Of a stretch of 64,000 bases of DNA, positions 26,357-35,048 are shown piece after piece. Position numbers and translations under genes: made by a program. Every line of letters begins with the position of its first letter. Within the stretch, counting starts at the first letter, position 1. The notes beneath the pieces were generated by a model, which saw nothing but the letters and a program-made list of their open reading frames with translations, ran no database searches and was not told the origin of the DNA. Origin of the DNA: UBA7236 sp031372705 (GTDB taxonomy: Bacteria > Bacteroidota > Bacteroidia > Chitinophagales > BACL12); assembly GCA_031372705.1 (NCBI GenBank), contig JANMLV010000048.1, forward strand, positions 1 through 64,000, read 5' to 3'.

Positions 26357-26860
26357 ATGCCAAGAATTCCGCTTACATTAATTGCTTTGTTTTTATGGTG
26401 TTATGTTTACGGTCAAACCGTTTATACAGTTGAAACTATACCAAATCCTAAGCTTAACAACAATGGTTATGTCAGCAATCCGGATAGTATTTTGTCTGCG
26501 AAAATAGTTGATAGTTTAAATACAATTTTGGGCACAATTGAAGACTCAACAACCGTTCAAGTAGCTATTGCAGTTGTAAATTCTATTGGCAATGCCGATT
26601 CGTATGCATTTCGCATTGCTTTAGCTAATTATTGGGGCGTTGGTCAAGCCGATAAGGATAATGGATTATTATTCCTGATTGTTGTAGATAAAAAGCGCAT
26701 CGAATTAGCGGTAGGATATGGTTTAGAAACTGTATTTCCGGATAGCCTTTGTCTGAAAATAATAATGGAGCATATGGTGCCGCTGGCAAAAGATAAAATG
26801 TATGGCGAATGTTTAGTGGCCGGTGTTCAGCAAATTCAATTATACTTGAAAGAAGAATAA
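26357..26860 (+). CDS. Exported TPM-domain protein, short paralog
   Basis: A 167-residue protein with a signal peptide (ending VYGQ) and a single TPM domain (DUF477). YVSNPDSILSAKIVDSLN opens the domain, TTVQVAIAVVNSIG is its central strand, and NGLLFLIVVDKKRIELAVGYGLE is the conserved edge motif. TPM domains occur in photosystem repair factors and in membrane-anchored bacterial proteins of uncertain role. This copy has no membrane anchor and no Gly/Ser tail, so it is periplasmic. It is nine bases ahead of the longer paralog and shares much of its N-terminal domain, which suggests tandem duplication with loss or gain of the C-terminal part. Confidence 0.85.
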   Translation: MPRIPLTLIALFLWCYVYGQTVYTVETIPNPKLNNNGYVSNPDSILSAKIVDSLNTILGTIEDSTTVQVAIAVVNSIGNADSYAFRIALANYWGVGQADKDNGLLFLIVVDKKRIELAVGYGLETVFPDSLCLKIIMEHMVPLAKDKMYGECLVAGVQQIQLYLKEE

Positions 26861-26869
26861 ATTTTGACA

Positions 26870-28321
26870 ATGAAAAATATTTTTTTTGCTTGCTTGTTTT
26901 TTATTGGGTCGGGTAATTTATTTGCTCAAACTGCGTATACAGTAGAAACAATTCCGGATCCAAAAAACAATGGAGGTGGATACGTCAGCAATCCCGATAA
27001 TGTGATAGATGTTTCAACTGTGGAAACTATTAATGCAGTATTGCGTGCACTGGAAGACTCAACTACAATTCAAGTTGCCGTTGTTGTTGTAAATTCGATT
27101 GGAGATGAAGTGCCTGCGCAATTTCGAACCGAATTATTCAGGTATTGGGGTGTCGGACAAAAAGATAATGATAACGGATTGTTGATATTGTTAGTAATGG
27201 ATCAACGAAGAATGGAATTTGAAGTAGGTTATGGATTGGAAGGAATATTAACAGATATCATGTGCGTGCGCATTCAGCAAACACACATGGTTCCTTTAGC
27301 TAAGGAAGGAAAATATAGCGATGCTGTTCTGGCCGGTGTTTTGCAAATAAATAAAGTGTTGGTTGATCCGCAATATCGAGATGAAGTTTACGCAGATAGT
27401 CTAAGTAATTCAGGACCAATTGCATGGTGGAAAGATACGGTTGCAACGCAGGCTATTTGGATTTTTGCAGGTGTTTATGGATTAATAGCATTTGCAGTAT
27501 TTAGAGGAAGAAAGACGGCTGTTACAAAGGCACCGTCGTATGTAAAAAACAATTTTTCGGATGCATATGCAAATACTAAATTCGCCATTTTAAATCTCGC
27601 GGCTCCTGCAACTTTCATTGCATGGCAAGAAATTGCGGGAAATTTGCGCATATTCGAATTTGCTGCTTTTATTTATGGTCTGATATTAGTTTTGTTATTG
27701 GAAAAAAGATTTCGCGTTAATAGATACATTTTGAAAGAAGCCAAGAATTTGGAACCTCAAGTAACTTATAATCTTTTTGCAAAATCGCATAGCAATGGTT
27801 GGACTGCGGCAAATATATTTTTCCCGTTGCCATTTATTTTTTATTCTTTATTTAACAAATCAAGAATGAACGCACTCCGCAATACTGCTCCATTGGCCGA
27901 CAACGGCGTGGCAATGGTAAAAATGAGTGAAAAAGATGACGATGGGTTTCTAAAGGCATTTCAATTAACGGAAGAGCAATTGCGTTCGGTTGATTACGAT
28001 GTTTGGATTCACGAACCAACCAAACAGGTAAAATTATATCGATTTCAAAATTTTTTTAGTAAATACAAGGACTGTCCAAACTGTGCAGCTGTTGCCTACT
28101 TAATGACAAAAAATGAAACACTAGTTTCACCTACTTACGATTCAAGAGGAACCGGACAAAAAACCTATACTTGTAAAGCCTGTAACCATATAAATAAATC
28201 AACTTATACAATTGCAAAACGAACGCGCTCGAGTTCGTCGGGGTCGAGTGGAAGTGGCGGCGGAGGTAGTTCTTGGGGCGGTGGTAGTTCAGGCGGTGGC
28301 GGTGGTGGCAGCAGCTGGTAA
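26870..28321 (+). CDS. TPM-domain membrane protein with Gly/Ser-rich tail
   Basis: A 483-residue protein. In order it has a signal peptide (ending NLFAQ), a TPM domain (about 25-165; GYVSNPDNVIDVSTVETIN, IQVAVVVVNSIG, NGLLILLVMDQRRMEFEVGYGLEG), and a membrane segment (about 193-207). Two more hydrophobic stretches follow around 235-285. A cytoplasmic zinc-ribbon-like pair (CPNC and CKAC, about 398-445) precedes a tail of Gly/Ser ending in GGGSSW. This layout matches the YgcG/TPM family. The paralog directly upstream lacks everything after the TPM domain. An in-frame TTG at 26864 adds only two residues; this ATG is preferred. Confidence 0.86.
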   Translation: MKNIFFACLFFIGSGNLFAQTAYTVETIPDPKNNGGGYVSNPDNVIDVSTVETINAVLRALEDSTTIQVAVVVVNSIGDEVPAQFRTELFRYWGVGQKDNDNGLLILLVMDQRRMEFEVGYGLEGILTDIMCVRIQQTHMVPLAKEGKYSDAVLAGVLQINKVLVDPQYRDEVYADSLSNSGPIAWWKDTVATQAIWIFAGVYGLIAFAVFRGRKTAVTKAPSYVKNNFSDAYANTKFAILNLAAPATFIAWQEIAGNLRIFEFAAFIYGLILVLLLEKRFRVNRYILKEAKNLEPQVTYNLFAKSHSNGWTAANIFFPLPFIFYSLFNKSRMNALRNTAPLADNGVAMVKMSEKDDDGFLKAFQLTEEQLRSVDYDVWIHEPTKQVKLYRFQNFFSKYKDCPNCAAVAYLMTKNETLVSPTYDSRGTGQKTYTCKACNHINKSTYTIAKRTRSSSSGSSGSGGGGSSWGGGSSGGGGGGSSW

Positions 28322-28438
28322 TTTTGCTTTTATTGATTTTAGCTTATTGCTTTATAACGCAAAATTTGCAATAACTTTAAATTATAAATAAAATTTGATA
28401 TTGTTTTTTGCTTACATTTACAGAATGAATTCTTTTGT

Positions 28439-30019
28439 ATGGATAAGCGAAAACAGCGTGCCACTAAGACAAATTTATTGCAATCAATCCAACGAGCTTA
28501 TCAAATAGCGTTGGGTAGTAAGCAAAATAATATCCCGCTAAACGAATACAACCAAATTTTATTAAGCAGACGAAAGTTTCTGCAAAATACCGGAAAAGCG
28601 TCAATTTTAACTGTTGCTGCGGGGTCTTCATTTCTTGCTGCTTGCACAACTAAAACAAAACCTGTAATAGTAATTGTTGGAGCCGGTATTGCCGGTTTAA
28701 ATGCGGCTTATACATTAAAGCGAGCCGGATTATTTGCTGATATTTATGAAGCATCAGACAGAACGGGCGGTCGCATATTTACTGCAAAAGATATCATGGG
28801 TAAAGGTTTAACCACCGAAATGGGTGGTGAATTTATTGACTCTACACATGAAGATTTATTTAAACTTATAGATACTTTTGATTTACCTTTATTAGATACA
28901 GATGTTGAATCAGAAAAGAAATTAAATCATGCTACCTATTTTTTTAATAATAGGTTACTAACAGATGCTGATATTTTGGAAATGTTTTATCCTTATACAA
29001 CGCAGTTAGCAGCCGATATTGATACAATAAGCGATGTAATTTCATATAAGGAATTTAGCGAAGCCGATAAAAAATTTGATAACATGTCTATCGCCGAATA
29101 CCTAACATCTATAGGTGTTTCCGGCGATTTGTATAGTTTGCTCGACGTGGCATATACAACAGAGTATGGCGGCAATATTGCCGAACAATCTGCAATTAAT
29201 TTTTTAATGTTGATGGATCCTGGCATGTCTGATACATTTAATTATTCAGGATACAGCGATGAACGCTATAAGATTAAAGGTGGCAATCAAACCATTACCG
29301 ATGAGTTGTCAAAGCGCCTGTCTAAACAGATTTATTTTGCCCATCGACTAGAAGCTATTTATCGAAGTGATGAAAATAGTAAAACAGTGTTGAATTTTCA
29401 AACAGAAAGCGGTCCTAAAGAAGTAATTGCCGATTTTGTTATTTTAACCTTACCATTTACAATTTTGAAAGATGTAAAAATGCAATGTGGTTTCTCCGAT
29501 TTGAAAATCAGAGCTATTAACGAATTAGGATATGGCAGAAATGCAAAGTTTTTTACCGGATTTTCGAAACCGCTTTGGCGCGAACTTGGGTTTACCGGCT
29601 TCTCTTTTACAGATACTATTTTCCAAAATGGGTGGGATAACAGTCAGCTCCAAATTGGAGATGGTGCCGGTTACACAATTTTTACGGGTGGCAATGCCAG
29701 TGATCAACTCGCCAATTTCAGCGATTTTGAAATTGCAGCTCAACTAATGCCTGTACTTGAAAATCTTTTCCCCGGCATTACCCCGTTGCAAACACAGAAA
29801 TTTGCTCGCTACCAATGGGCAAGCAGTCCTTTCGCCAAGGCAAGTTATGCATGCTTTAAACCCGGGCAATACACAACCCTTGAAGGAGCCCAGCGGGAGC
29901 CTTCAGGTAACATTTATTTTGCCGGCGAGCATTGCAGTTTCGAATTTCAGGGATTTATGAACGGAGCTGCGCAAACCGGTAGAGAAGCCGCAGAAGCAAT
30001 AATACAGGCAATTGGATAA
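28439..30019 (+). CDS. Tat-exported flavin amine oxidase lipoprotein
   Basis: A 526-residue FAD-dependent amine oxidase-family protein. A Tat signal lies unusually deep: twin arginines at 44-45 in LSRRKFLQ, a hydrophobic stretch, then lipobox LAAC with Cys 69. The FAD-binding VIVGAGIAGLNAAYTLKRAG follows (about 76-95), with GGRIF and TEMGGEFIDSTHEDLF. The C-terminus has GNIYFAGEHCSFEFQGFMNGAAQTGREAAEAI, the second FAD motif. The substrate (monoamine, polyamine or tryptophan-like) is unknown. The combined Tat motif and lipobox predicts folding with FAD in the cytoplasm, export through TatC, and membrane anchoring. The 40 residues before the twin arginines are unusual; a later start is possible but no good ATG lies between. 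Confidence 0.88.
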   Translation: MDKRKQRATKTNLLQSIQRAYQIALGSKQNNIPLNEYNQILLSRRKFLQNTGKASILTVAAGSSFLAACTTKTKPVIVIVGAGIAGLNAAYTLKRAGLFADIYEASDRTGGRIFTAKDIMGKGLTTEMGGEFIDSTHEDLFKLIDTFDLPLLDTDVESEKKLNHATYFFNNRLLTDADILEMFYPYTTQLAADIDTISDVISYKEFSEADKKFDNMSIAEYLTSIGVSGDLYSLLDVAYTTEYGGNIAEQSAINFLMLMDPGMSDTFNYSGYSDERYKIKGGNQTITDELSKRLSKQIYFAHRLEAIYRSDENSKTVLNFQTESGPKEVIADFVILTLPFTILKDVKMQCGFSDLKIRAINELGYGRNAKFFTGFSKPLWRELGFTGFSFTDTIFQNGWDNSQLQIGDGAGYTIFTGGNASDQLANFSDFEIAAQLMPVLENLFPGITPLQTQKFARYQWASSPFAKASYACFKPGQYTTLEGAQREPSGNIYFAGEHCSFEFQGFMNGAAQTGREAAEAIIQAIG

Positions 30020-30024
30020 ATTTG
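30017..30024 (+). promoter_or_regulatory. Possible -7 box TAAATTTG overlapping a stop codon
   Basis: Perfect TAnnTTTG whose first three bases are the TAA of the amine oxidase gene. It lies 77 bases before the next gene's ATG at 30102. Chance occurrence is possible because TAA stops supply half the box. Confidence 0.3.
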
Positions 30025-30101
30025 CCTCACTTTATGCTTAAAATTGTCACGGAATTGGTGCTATGGCACTATTCTTGATTTCAAACTCAAAAAACAGCAA
30101 T

Positions 30102-30635
30102 ATGAAATATTTCGCCACACTCGGTTTTGCAGGTATGTTATTTTTAAGTTCTTGCACTTCATACTTAACGCCATATACATCTACCACCCAAACAAAAACT
30201 AACTTTGGAGAGGAACAATTGAAAAAAGTTCAATTTTATTTGGAAGGTGATATTACCCTTTACCGCGATGTGTCAAACAGTGAAACCGAAATTACTTCCG
30301 GTGAAATTAAAATGGTTGACGGCAAAAAGGTAGAGCAAATAGTAATTAAATCCGGCACACCCGGTGTTATTGTAACTGCCGAAAATAGAGATACCTTTTT
30401 AGTGAGTTTCGATGCAGATGGCAGCTTCCTGCGATTTGGCGTTAATACCGATTATGCCGGAAAATACACCATGATGGCAAAAAAATGGGAAGGAAGAATA
30501 GGCATAGTTGATTATGCAGGTAAGGAATATAAATCTACTCCCGAAAGTATTTATGCTTATTTATCTGTAAACATGGAGAAAATTAATAATACGACTGTTA
30601 ATAGCAAAGAGGCAGGGGGGAGAACGATTGAGTAA
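30102..30635 (+). CDS. Lipoprotein of unknown function
   Basis: A 177-residue protein with a clear lipoprotein signal peptide (FLSSC, Cys 18). The mature part is mostly predicted beta-strand: KKVQFYLEGDITLYRDVSNSE, GEIKMVDGKKVEQIVI, then GKYTMMAKKWEGRIGIVDYAGKEYKS. I do not recognise a named family. The frame opens at 30063, but the added thirteen residues would disrupt the signal peptide, so the ATG at 30102 is chosen. It is 82 bp behind the amine oxidase on the same strand. Confidence 0.75.
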   Translation: MKYFATLGFAGMLFLSSCTSYLTPYTSTTQTKTNFGEEQLKKVQFYLEGDITLYRDVSNSETEITSGEIKMVDGKKVEQIVIKSGTPGVIVTAENRDTFLVSFDADGSFLRFGVNTDYAGKYTMMAKKWEGRIGIVDYAGKEYKSTPESIYAYLSVNMEKINNTTVNSKEAGGRTIE

Positions 30636-30679
30636 ATTTCGGCACTAAATCTTACTCTTATTGCTATATTTTAATGTTG

Positions 30680-30697
30680 ACTAGGATTTCGCCTAGT
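30680..30697. terminator. Weak hairpin after the lipoprotein gene
   Basis: Perfect six-bp stem ACTAGG/CCTAGT with loop ATTTCG, followed by a mixed T-rich stretch rather than a clean T tract. It lies 45 bases beyond the stop. Confidence 0.3.
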
Positions 30698-30805
30698 TTG
30701 ATTAACAAGTCAGGATGTAATTTTTTATAGCATCCATATTTCGGCTTATTCATTAAGTTTTGGAGCATATTTTCATGTGGTCCAATTTTTTCCTAACTTT
30801 ATTCC

Positions 30806-32386
30806 ATGTCAACTAAAAAATATTCCCTCCCTGACGAAGTGGTTACTTTTACCGATAATTTTAAGGAGTTTGATAGCCGCTATCAAATAAGTATAGAACA
30901 GCGAAATTTGATGCCTGAACTACTTGCAGACATTGATTTTGAAGATGTGATTGCGGCAATAAATACCCTCGAACAATTGTTTCAAGATTACCCTGAAAAT
31001 GTTTTATACAAAAGCATGTTAGCGTTAAATTACTTAAGTAATAAAAATTATAACAAAGCATTCCAATTAGCATCTGAAATATTAGCGGTATATCCTGATT
31101 TTTTGGATGCTAAACGATGCTTGGCAGGTTATTATAATGCGCATGGTGACACCGAAAAAACTTTCGAATTATTTGGAAAATTTTCAGGATGTATGCTGCT
31201 GTTTCCCGATAGAAAAAGTATTACTTATTCAGAATATTATGCCTATATATCCGCAGCTGTTGAATATTCAATTGCCATAAATGATGAATTTGGTGCGCAG
31301 GTATTTTTGGATAATTTACTTGAAATACCCCAACTGGAATTCTTGTCGTTCCAGTTGCAAGAGCAAATAGATGCCACTTTTGAACCTTCATTCCCGCCAC
31401 CTCTTTTTGAAGTAACAACTACAGCACCGGTTCCTGTTACAATTAAATCTACGCCACCCAATTTTCAGCATGCTGAAACACAACAATTTTATACGTTAGG
31501 ACTGGAAATGGAGAATAGGAAGATTCGAGAATTGCTATCATTGCCTCGGGAATCATTTGCGGCTGATTTACAACTCATGCTCAGCGATTTATTGGAACGA
31601 TTTAGCTACTTGAGTAATTCATCTTCCCCAAACAATCGGTTTATGATGTACCATGCAATGGCTTTTCTTGCAGCCATTGAAGCAGAAGATAAAGTGCCAT
31701 TTTTATTAAACTTTTTGAAAAATAACACAGCATTTATAAACTATTGGACTTACCCGGGCGAGTCGCTAGAGTTGTTGCCGGTTTTTACTGTGTTGGGTAA
31801 AAATAAAATCGAACAATACGAAAAGTTTTTATTTGAACCCGGTATTGATAGTGAAGTTAAAACAATGATTGTTAGTGCCTTGTTCCAAATAGCGCAGCAG
31901 TATCCATATAAATATACGGAATTGCTTGGTGCTTATAATCGCATATTCGTTAAACTAAATAGTAATTTTGATATAACCAATGTGTTTGACGACGATTTAC
32001 TTTTAACAATGTGTGAAGACGCTTTAGAACTCGACAATGAAAATCTTGCACTTGAAGTAAAATTGTTTTTTTATAATAAGCAGTTTAATGGTATTTTTCC
32101 TTGCACATTTGAAGATATGCTCACAGATGCAATTGAAGAGTCTAGACGTGATAATAAATTAGAACTAAAAAACATCTATCAATTTTATACTCAAGCGGCC
32201 GAACTTGCATTCGATGATGAAATATTTGAATCACTTTTAGATGTTTCACCTGATGATGAAATGGAAGAGATTAACTCAGAAGACAGTCTCTTTACTAACA
32301 TCGGACGCAACGCATTATGCCCCTGCGGCAGTGGGAAAAAATTTAAAAGGTGCCATGGTGGGTTGCCGGAAATTGGGAGTAATTGA
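30806..32386 (+). CDS. SEC-C zinc-motif protein with TPR-like N-terminus
   Basis: A 526-residue cytoplasmic protein. Residues about 45-130 look like TPR-type helical repeats (AAINTLEQLFQDYPENVLYKSML, NKAFQLASEILAVYPDFLDA). The middle is helical with a proline-rich spacer near 195-215. A second helical-repeat region (about 235-400) resembles HEAT-like repeats found in other SEC-C proteins. The extreme C-terminus is a complete SEC-C zinc motif, NALCPCGSGKKFKRCHGG, as in SecA. It probably binds a partner through the zinc motif, but no function is assigned to this architecture. A near-match -7 box (TAACTTTA) ends four bases before the ATG. Confidence 0.8.
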   Translation: MSTKKYSLPDEVVTFTDNFKEFDSRYQISIEQRNLMPELLADIDFEDVIAAINTLEQLFQDYPENVLYKSMLALNYLSNKNYNKAFQLASEILAVYPDFLDAKRCLAGYYNAHGDTEKTFELFGKFSGCMLLFPDRKSITYSEYYAYISAAVEYSIAINDEFGAQVFLDNLLEIPQLEFLSFQLQEQIDATFEPSFPPPLFEVTTTAPVPVTIKSTPPNFQHAETQQFYTLGLEMENRKIRELLSLPRESFAADLQLMLSDLLERFSYLSNSSSPNNRFMMYHAMAFLAAIEAEDKVPFLLNFLKNNTAFINYWTYPGESLELLPVFTVLGKNKIEQYEKFLFEPGIDSEVKTMIVSALFQIAQQYPYKYTELLGAYNRIFVKLNSNFDITNVFDDDLLLTMCEDALELDNENLALEVKLFFYNKQFNGIFPCTFEDMLTDAIEESRRDNKLELKNIYQFYTQAAELAFDDEIFESLLDVSPDDEMEEINSEDSLFTNIGRNALCPCGSGKKFKRCHGGLPEIGSN

Positions 32387-32519
32387 GGTGGAAGGCGAAT
32401 TAAGTGGGAGGATGTAACTTAGGTAGGGTCTAGAATTCTGCTATATTGAATGTTTTAAATTCTGTGTTTGAACACGCTATAGAAATTAGTCCAGTTTGTT
32501 AACCACGGTTATTTTTTTG

Positions 32520-32569
32520 AATCACCTTTTTTCGCATACTAATAATGCTTACTTCTCAATAAGGTGATT
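32520..32569. repeat. Inverted repeat AATCACCTT / AAGGTGATT
   Basis: Perfect 9-bp arms at 32520-32528 and 32561-32569, enclosing a smaller GCAT/ATGC inverted pair. It lies in the 285-bp gap between the convergent SEC-C gene and a small membrane protein. No T tract follows, so it is not a standard terminator. Confidence 0.6.
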
Positions 32570-32671
32570 TCGATAGCCGATAATTTTATAGACTTTAGTT
32601 AACGATATGGAATAAGTTAGGTGCAATGTCATTTATTGACTACGCTCGTGATTTGAATATCATCGGCTTTG

Positions 32672-33088
32672 CTAAAATTGAAATACCACAATTCCCAAAG
32701 GAATTATAAGAATGACAATTATTATTAATCCTATCGAAAATATTTTATCACTTGTTTTCACATGACGATTTTCTGCAAAAAGTCTGTCATCAATTTCGCT
32801 AGAACCATTAACCCACAATATGTAATCTCTGTTATGTAATTTAATACTTATTTGCCTGAAAATGCGGTCGAATGTATAATACACAAATGGAATACATAAG
32901 CAAAAGAAAAAAAATGGCATATCCGAATCAGGTTTGTAATTAATTTGAATTCCAATAATTCCGATAATACTAAGGCATATACATATTAACCATCTCAATT
33001 TAGGATTAGCGGTATTGCTAATCCTTGTATACATTAAGTAAAAACTTATTCCAAATGCCAAACCAATGCTAAGTAAGATGATGTCCAT
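32672..33088 (-). CDS. Small membrane protein of unknown function
   Basis: A 138-residue protein with about four hydrophobic segments (IILLSIGLAFGISFYLMY; WLICICLSIIGIIGIQI; MPFFFFCLCIPFVYYTF; IFSIGLIIIVILIIPLGIVVF). The third and fourth are separated by a polar stretch, residues about 78-115 (RIFRQISIKLHNRDYILWVNG). No family was recognised. The ATG start is conventional and the codon use looks like that of its neighbours. It follows the DUF3179 gene by 40 bp on the same strand. The real-gene call rests on length and clean topology. Confidence 0.6.
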   Translation of the reverse strand: MDIILLSIGLAFGISFYLMYTRISNTANPKLRWLICICLSIIGIIGIQINYKPDSDMPFFFFCLCIPFVYYTFDRIFRQISIKLHNRDYILWVNGSSEIDDRLFAENRHVKTSDKIFSIGLIIIVILIIPLGIVVFQF

Positions 33089-33128
33089 TTTAATTTGTTT
33101 TGGCCGTTATAAAAATAAATACCCGCAC

Positions 33129-34226
33129 TCACATAAACTTCACCTCCGGATAAAACGCATACCACCCAAACCAATAGGCAATAAACCCGTTCATAGGTGT
33201 TAATCGCTCCCCTTTTTTATCGCCTTCAATGCAATAGCCGAATGCATCGTAAATATTGTTTTGCTCATCGCGAAATAAGCCGGGTAATTTGTTGGTTGCC
33301 GGAAAATATTTTGCTTTGGATGGATTTTCAAATGCCGTTATAAAATTATCGCGTTCACTGCCAACAACTATTATTTCTTTTTCGAAAACATTATCGGCAA
33401 TGATGCGCACGCCACCTTTAAAATTTGTGAAACGATAGCATTTAGCTTTGTCTTTTTGTATTACGCCAAATAATCTTTCTTTTGGATGTAACGTATCATT
33501 TTCAAAAGCAACATCGAAATAAATTTCTTTGTTCTGCATATAATCACCATAAGGATATTCCGAATAATCGCGTTGCATTCCGGTTTCGGTGCTTACTACT
33601 TTGCTTTCAGGAAATAATTTTTTCCAGGTTATCCAACTCGTTTCTATGGTTTGAAATGTTTCGGCATAATTATTTGCTAATTCACCATTAACACATAATT
33701 GTTTCATTTGACTCCATGCTGAACGCGTGGTGCGGTCGTAGGGAATTACATTACTGTTATACAGCATTCCCGAAACACCAAAGTCGGTAAGCTTTCCATT
33801 TATTTTCCTGTTCCATGCCATACCGGAACCGGTGAGGGGACAATAATTAATGGCAAATTGTTTTCCGTTTATGGCATCATTAACTATTTCATGCCAATTT
33901 AAAATATTGTGTGGATAGCAATGCACTTCATCGCCAATTTTAACACCAATAACTAAATCTTCATCACTAATAAATGCATCGGCTGCAGCAACAGAAATAA
34001 ATTTTGGTTCATCAATAGAACGAATGCAATCTAATCGGTCGCAACCCGATTCAACACTTTCTAAATCGATTAACCATCTATCGTAAACTTTTTTTTCGGC
34101 AACTGCTTCCGGTTGTTCTTGGTTATTTTCAGTGTTTTTACAACCGGAAATTATAATCAATCCAATCACTGCAAGAACAGAAATAAATTCTGCTGTCGAT
34201 TTTTTATGATAATTTCGCGTTCTCAT
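33129..34226 (-). CDS. DUF3179-domain lipoprotein
   Basis: A 365-residue protein with a membrane-spanning signal ending LIIISGC (Cys 29), so probably a lipoprotein. The body matches DUF3179: SIDEPKFISVAAADAFISDEDLVIGVKIGDEVHCYPHNIL, then HEIVNDAINGKQFAINYCPLTGSGMAWNRKING, DFGVSGMLYNSNVIPYDR, and ETGMQRDYSEYPYGDYMQN. The CPLTG motif with its conserved Cys is the family hallmark. The biochemical function is unknown. A promoter box ends seven bases before the ATG, implying an almost leaderless mRNA. It is divergent from the nitroreductase gene across 28 bp. Confidence 0.88.
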   Translation of the reverse strand: MRTRNYHKKSTAEFISVLAVIGLIIISGCKNTENNQEQPEAVAEKKVYDRWLIDLESVESGCDRLDCIRSIDEPKFISVAAADAFISDEDLVIGVKIGDEVHCYPHNILNWHEIVNDAINGKQFAINYCPLTGSGMAWNRKINGKLTDFGVSGMLYNSNVIPYDRTTRSAWSQMKQLCVNGELANNYAETFQTIETSWITWKKLFPESKVVSTETGMQRDYSEYPYGDYMQNKEIYFDVAFENDTLHPKERLFGVIQKDKAKCYRFTNFKGGVRIIADNVFEKEIIVVGSERDNFITAFENPSKAKYFPATNKLPGLFRDEQNNIYDAFGYCIEGDKKGERLTPMNGFIAYWFGWYAFYPEVKFM

Positions 34227-34233
34227 TCTATTG

Positions 34234-34241
34234 CAAATTTA
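34234..34241 (-). promoter_or_regulatory. -7 promoter box TAAATTTG abutting the DUF3179 start
   Basis: Perfect TAnnTTTG on the minus strand with seven bases to the ATG at 34226, in the 28-bp divergent gap with the nitroreductase gene. Confidence 0.45.
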
Positions 34242-34254
34242 ATTCGACTTTTTT

Positions 34255-34845
34255 ATGAATACTACTATAAATAGCCTAAATCATATTATTCGCCATCGCC
34301 GTTCCATAAAGCCTGAACGCTATACAGGTGTTGCCGTTAGCGATGAAATTGTGCACGAAATGCTTGAAAATGCTCGTTGGGCGCCAACACATGCACTAAC
34401 TGAGCCTTGGCGCTTTTTCGTTTTTACAGGCGATGGGCTGCAAAAATTCGCCCATTTTCAATCTGAATTGTACAAAACTATTACGCCTTCAGAACAGTTC
34501 AATGAAAACAAATACAACGGATTACGCAACACACCATTAAAAGCATCCCATATCATTTTGATAGGCATGAGTCGCCAAGAAACCCAAAAATTGCCTGTAA
34601 TGGAGGAAATTGCTGCGGTATCATGTGCAGTTCAAAATATGATGCTGACTGCCACAGCGCATGGTATTGGTTCCTATTGGAGCACAAGTGGCGTAGTATT
34701 TAAACCCGAAATGAAAACATTTTTGGGTTTAGGAGAAAACGATCAGTGCATGGGAATGTTGTACATTGGCAATTATAATGGCGAAGTAATTGATTCCACC
34801 AGAAAGCCGATTGCTGAAAAATCGAGTTGGATTGCATCCAATTAA
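34255..34845 (+). CDS. Nitroreductase-family oxidoreductase
   Basis: A 196-residue FMN-dependent, NAD(P)H-using oxidoreductase of the nitroreductase superfamily. HRRSIKPERYTG at the N-terminus is the flavin-binding Arg-rich motif. ARWAPTHALTEPWRFFVFTG follows, then EIAAVSCAVQNMMLTATAHGIGSYWSTSG, the central helix and glycine loop, and LGLGENDQCMGMLYIGNYNG at the end. This resembles the compact YdjA-type subfamily. The substrate is unknown. It is divergent from the DUF3179 gene; the two share a 28-bp promoter region. Confidence 0.92.
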   Translation: MNTTINSLNHIIRHRRSIKPERYTGVAVSDEIVHEMLENARWAPTHALTEPWRFFVFTGDGLQKFAHFQSELYKTITPSEQFNENKYNGLRNTPLKASHIILIGMSRQETQKLPVMEEIAAVSCAVQNMMLTATAHGIGSYWSTSGVVFKPEMKTFLGLGENDQCMGMLYIGNYNGEVIDSTRKPIAEKSSWIASN

Positions 34846-35048
34846 TTTATTGCAATTGCCAAAGTAGTCATGTTTTTCAGGCTGATACTTTCGCCCGGTA
34901 TGTAAAAGATTTATTACCTAAAATTATAATTTGAAGTGTTAAACCTACGTTTACAAGCCTATTGTGAACATCAATGGGCGCAGAAAAGCGAATTATTTGC
35001 TTAATTTTACCCCTTATTCAGGAAATCTAAACTGATATCAAATCTAAG

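Noticed and set aside
26357..28321. Frameshifted single TPM gene
   Set aside because: The two genes each have their own start, signal peptide and complete TPM domain, so they are tandem paralogs and not a broken gene.
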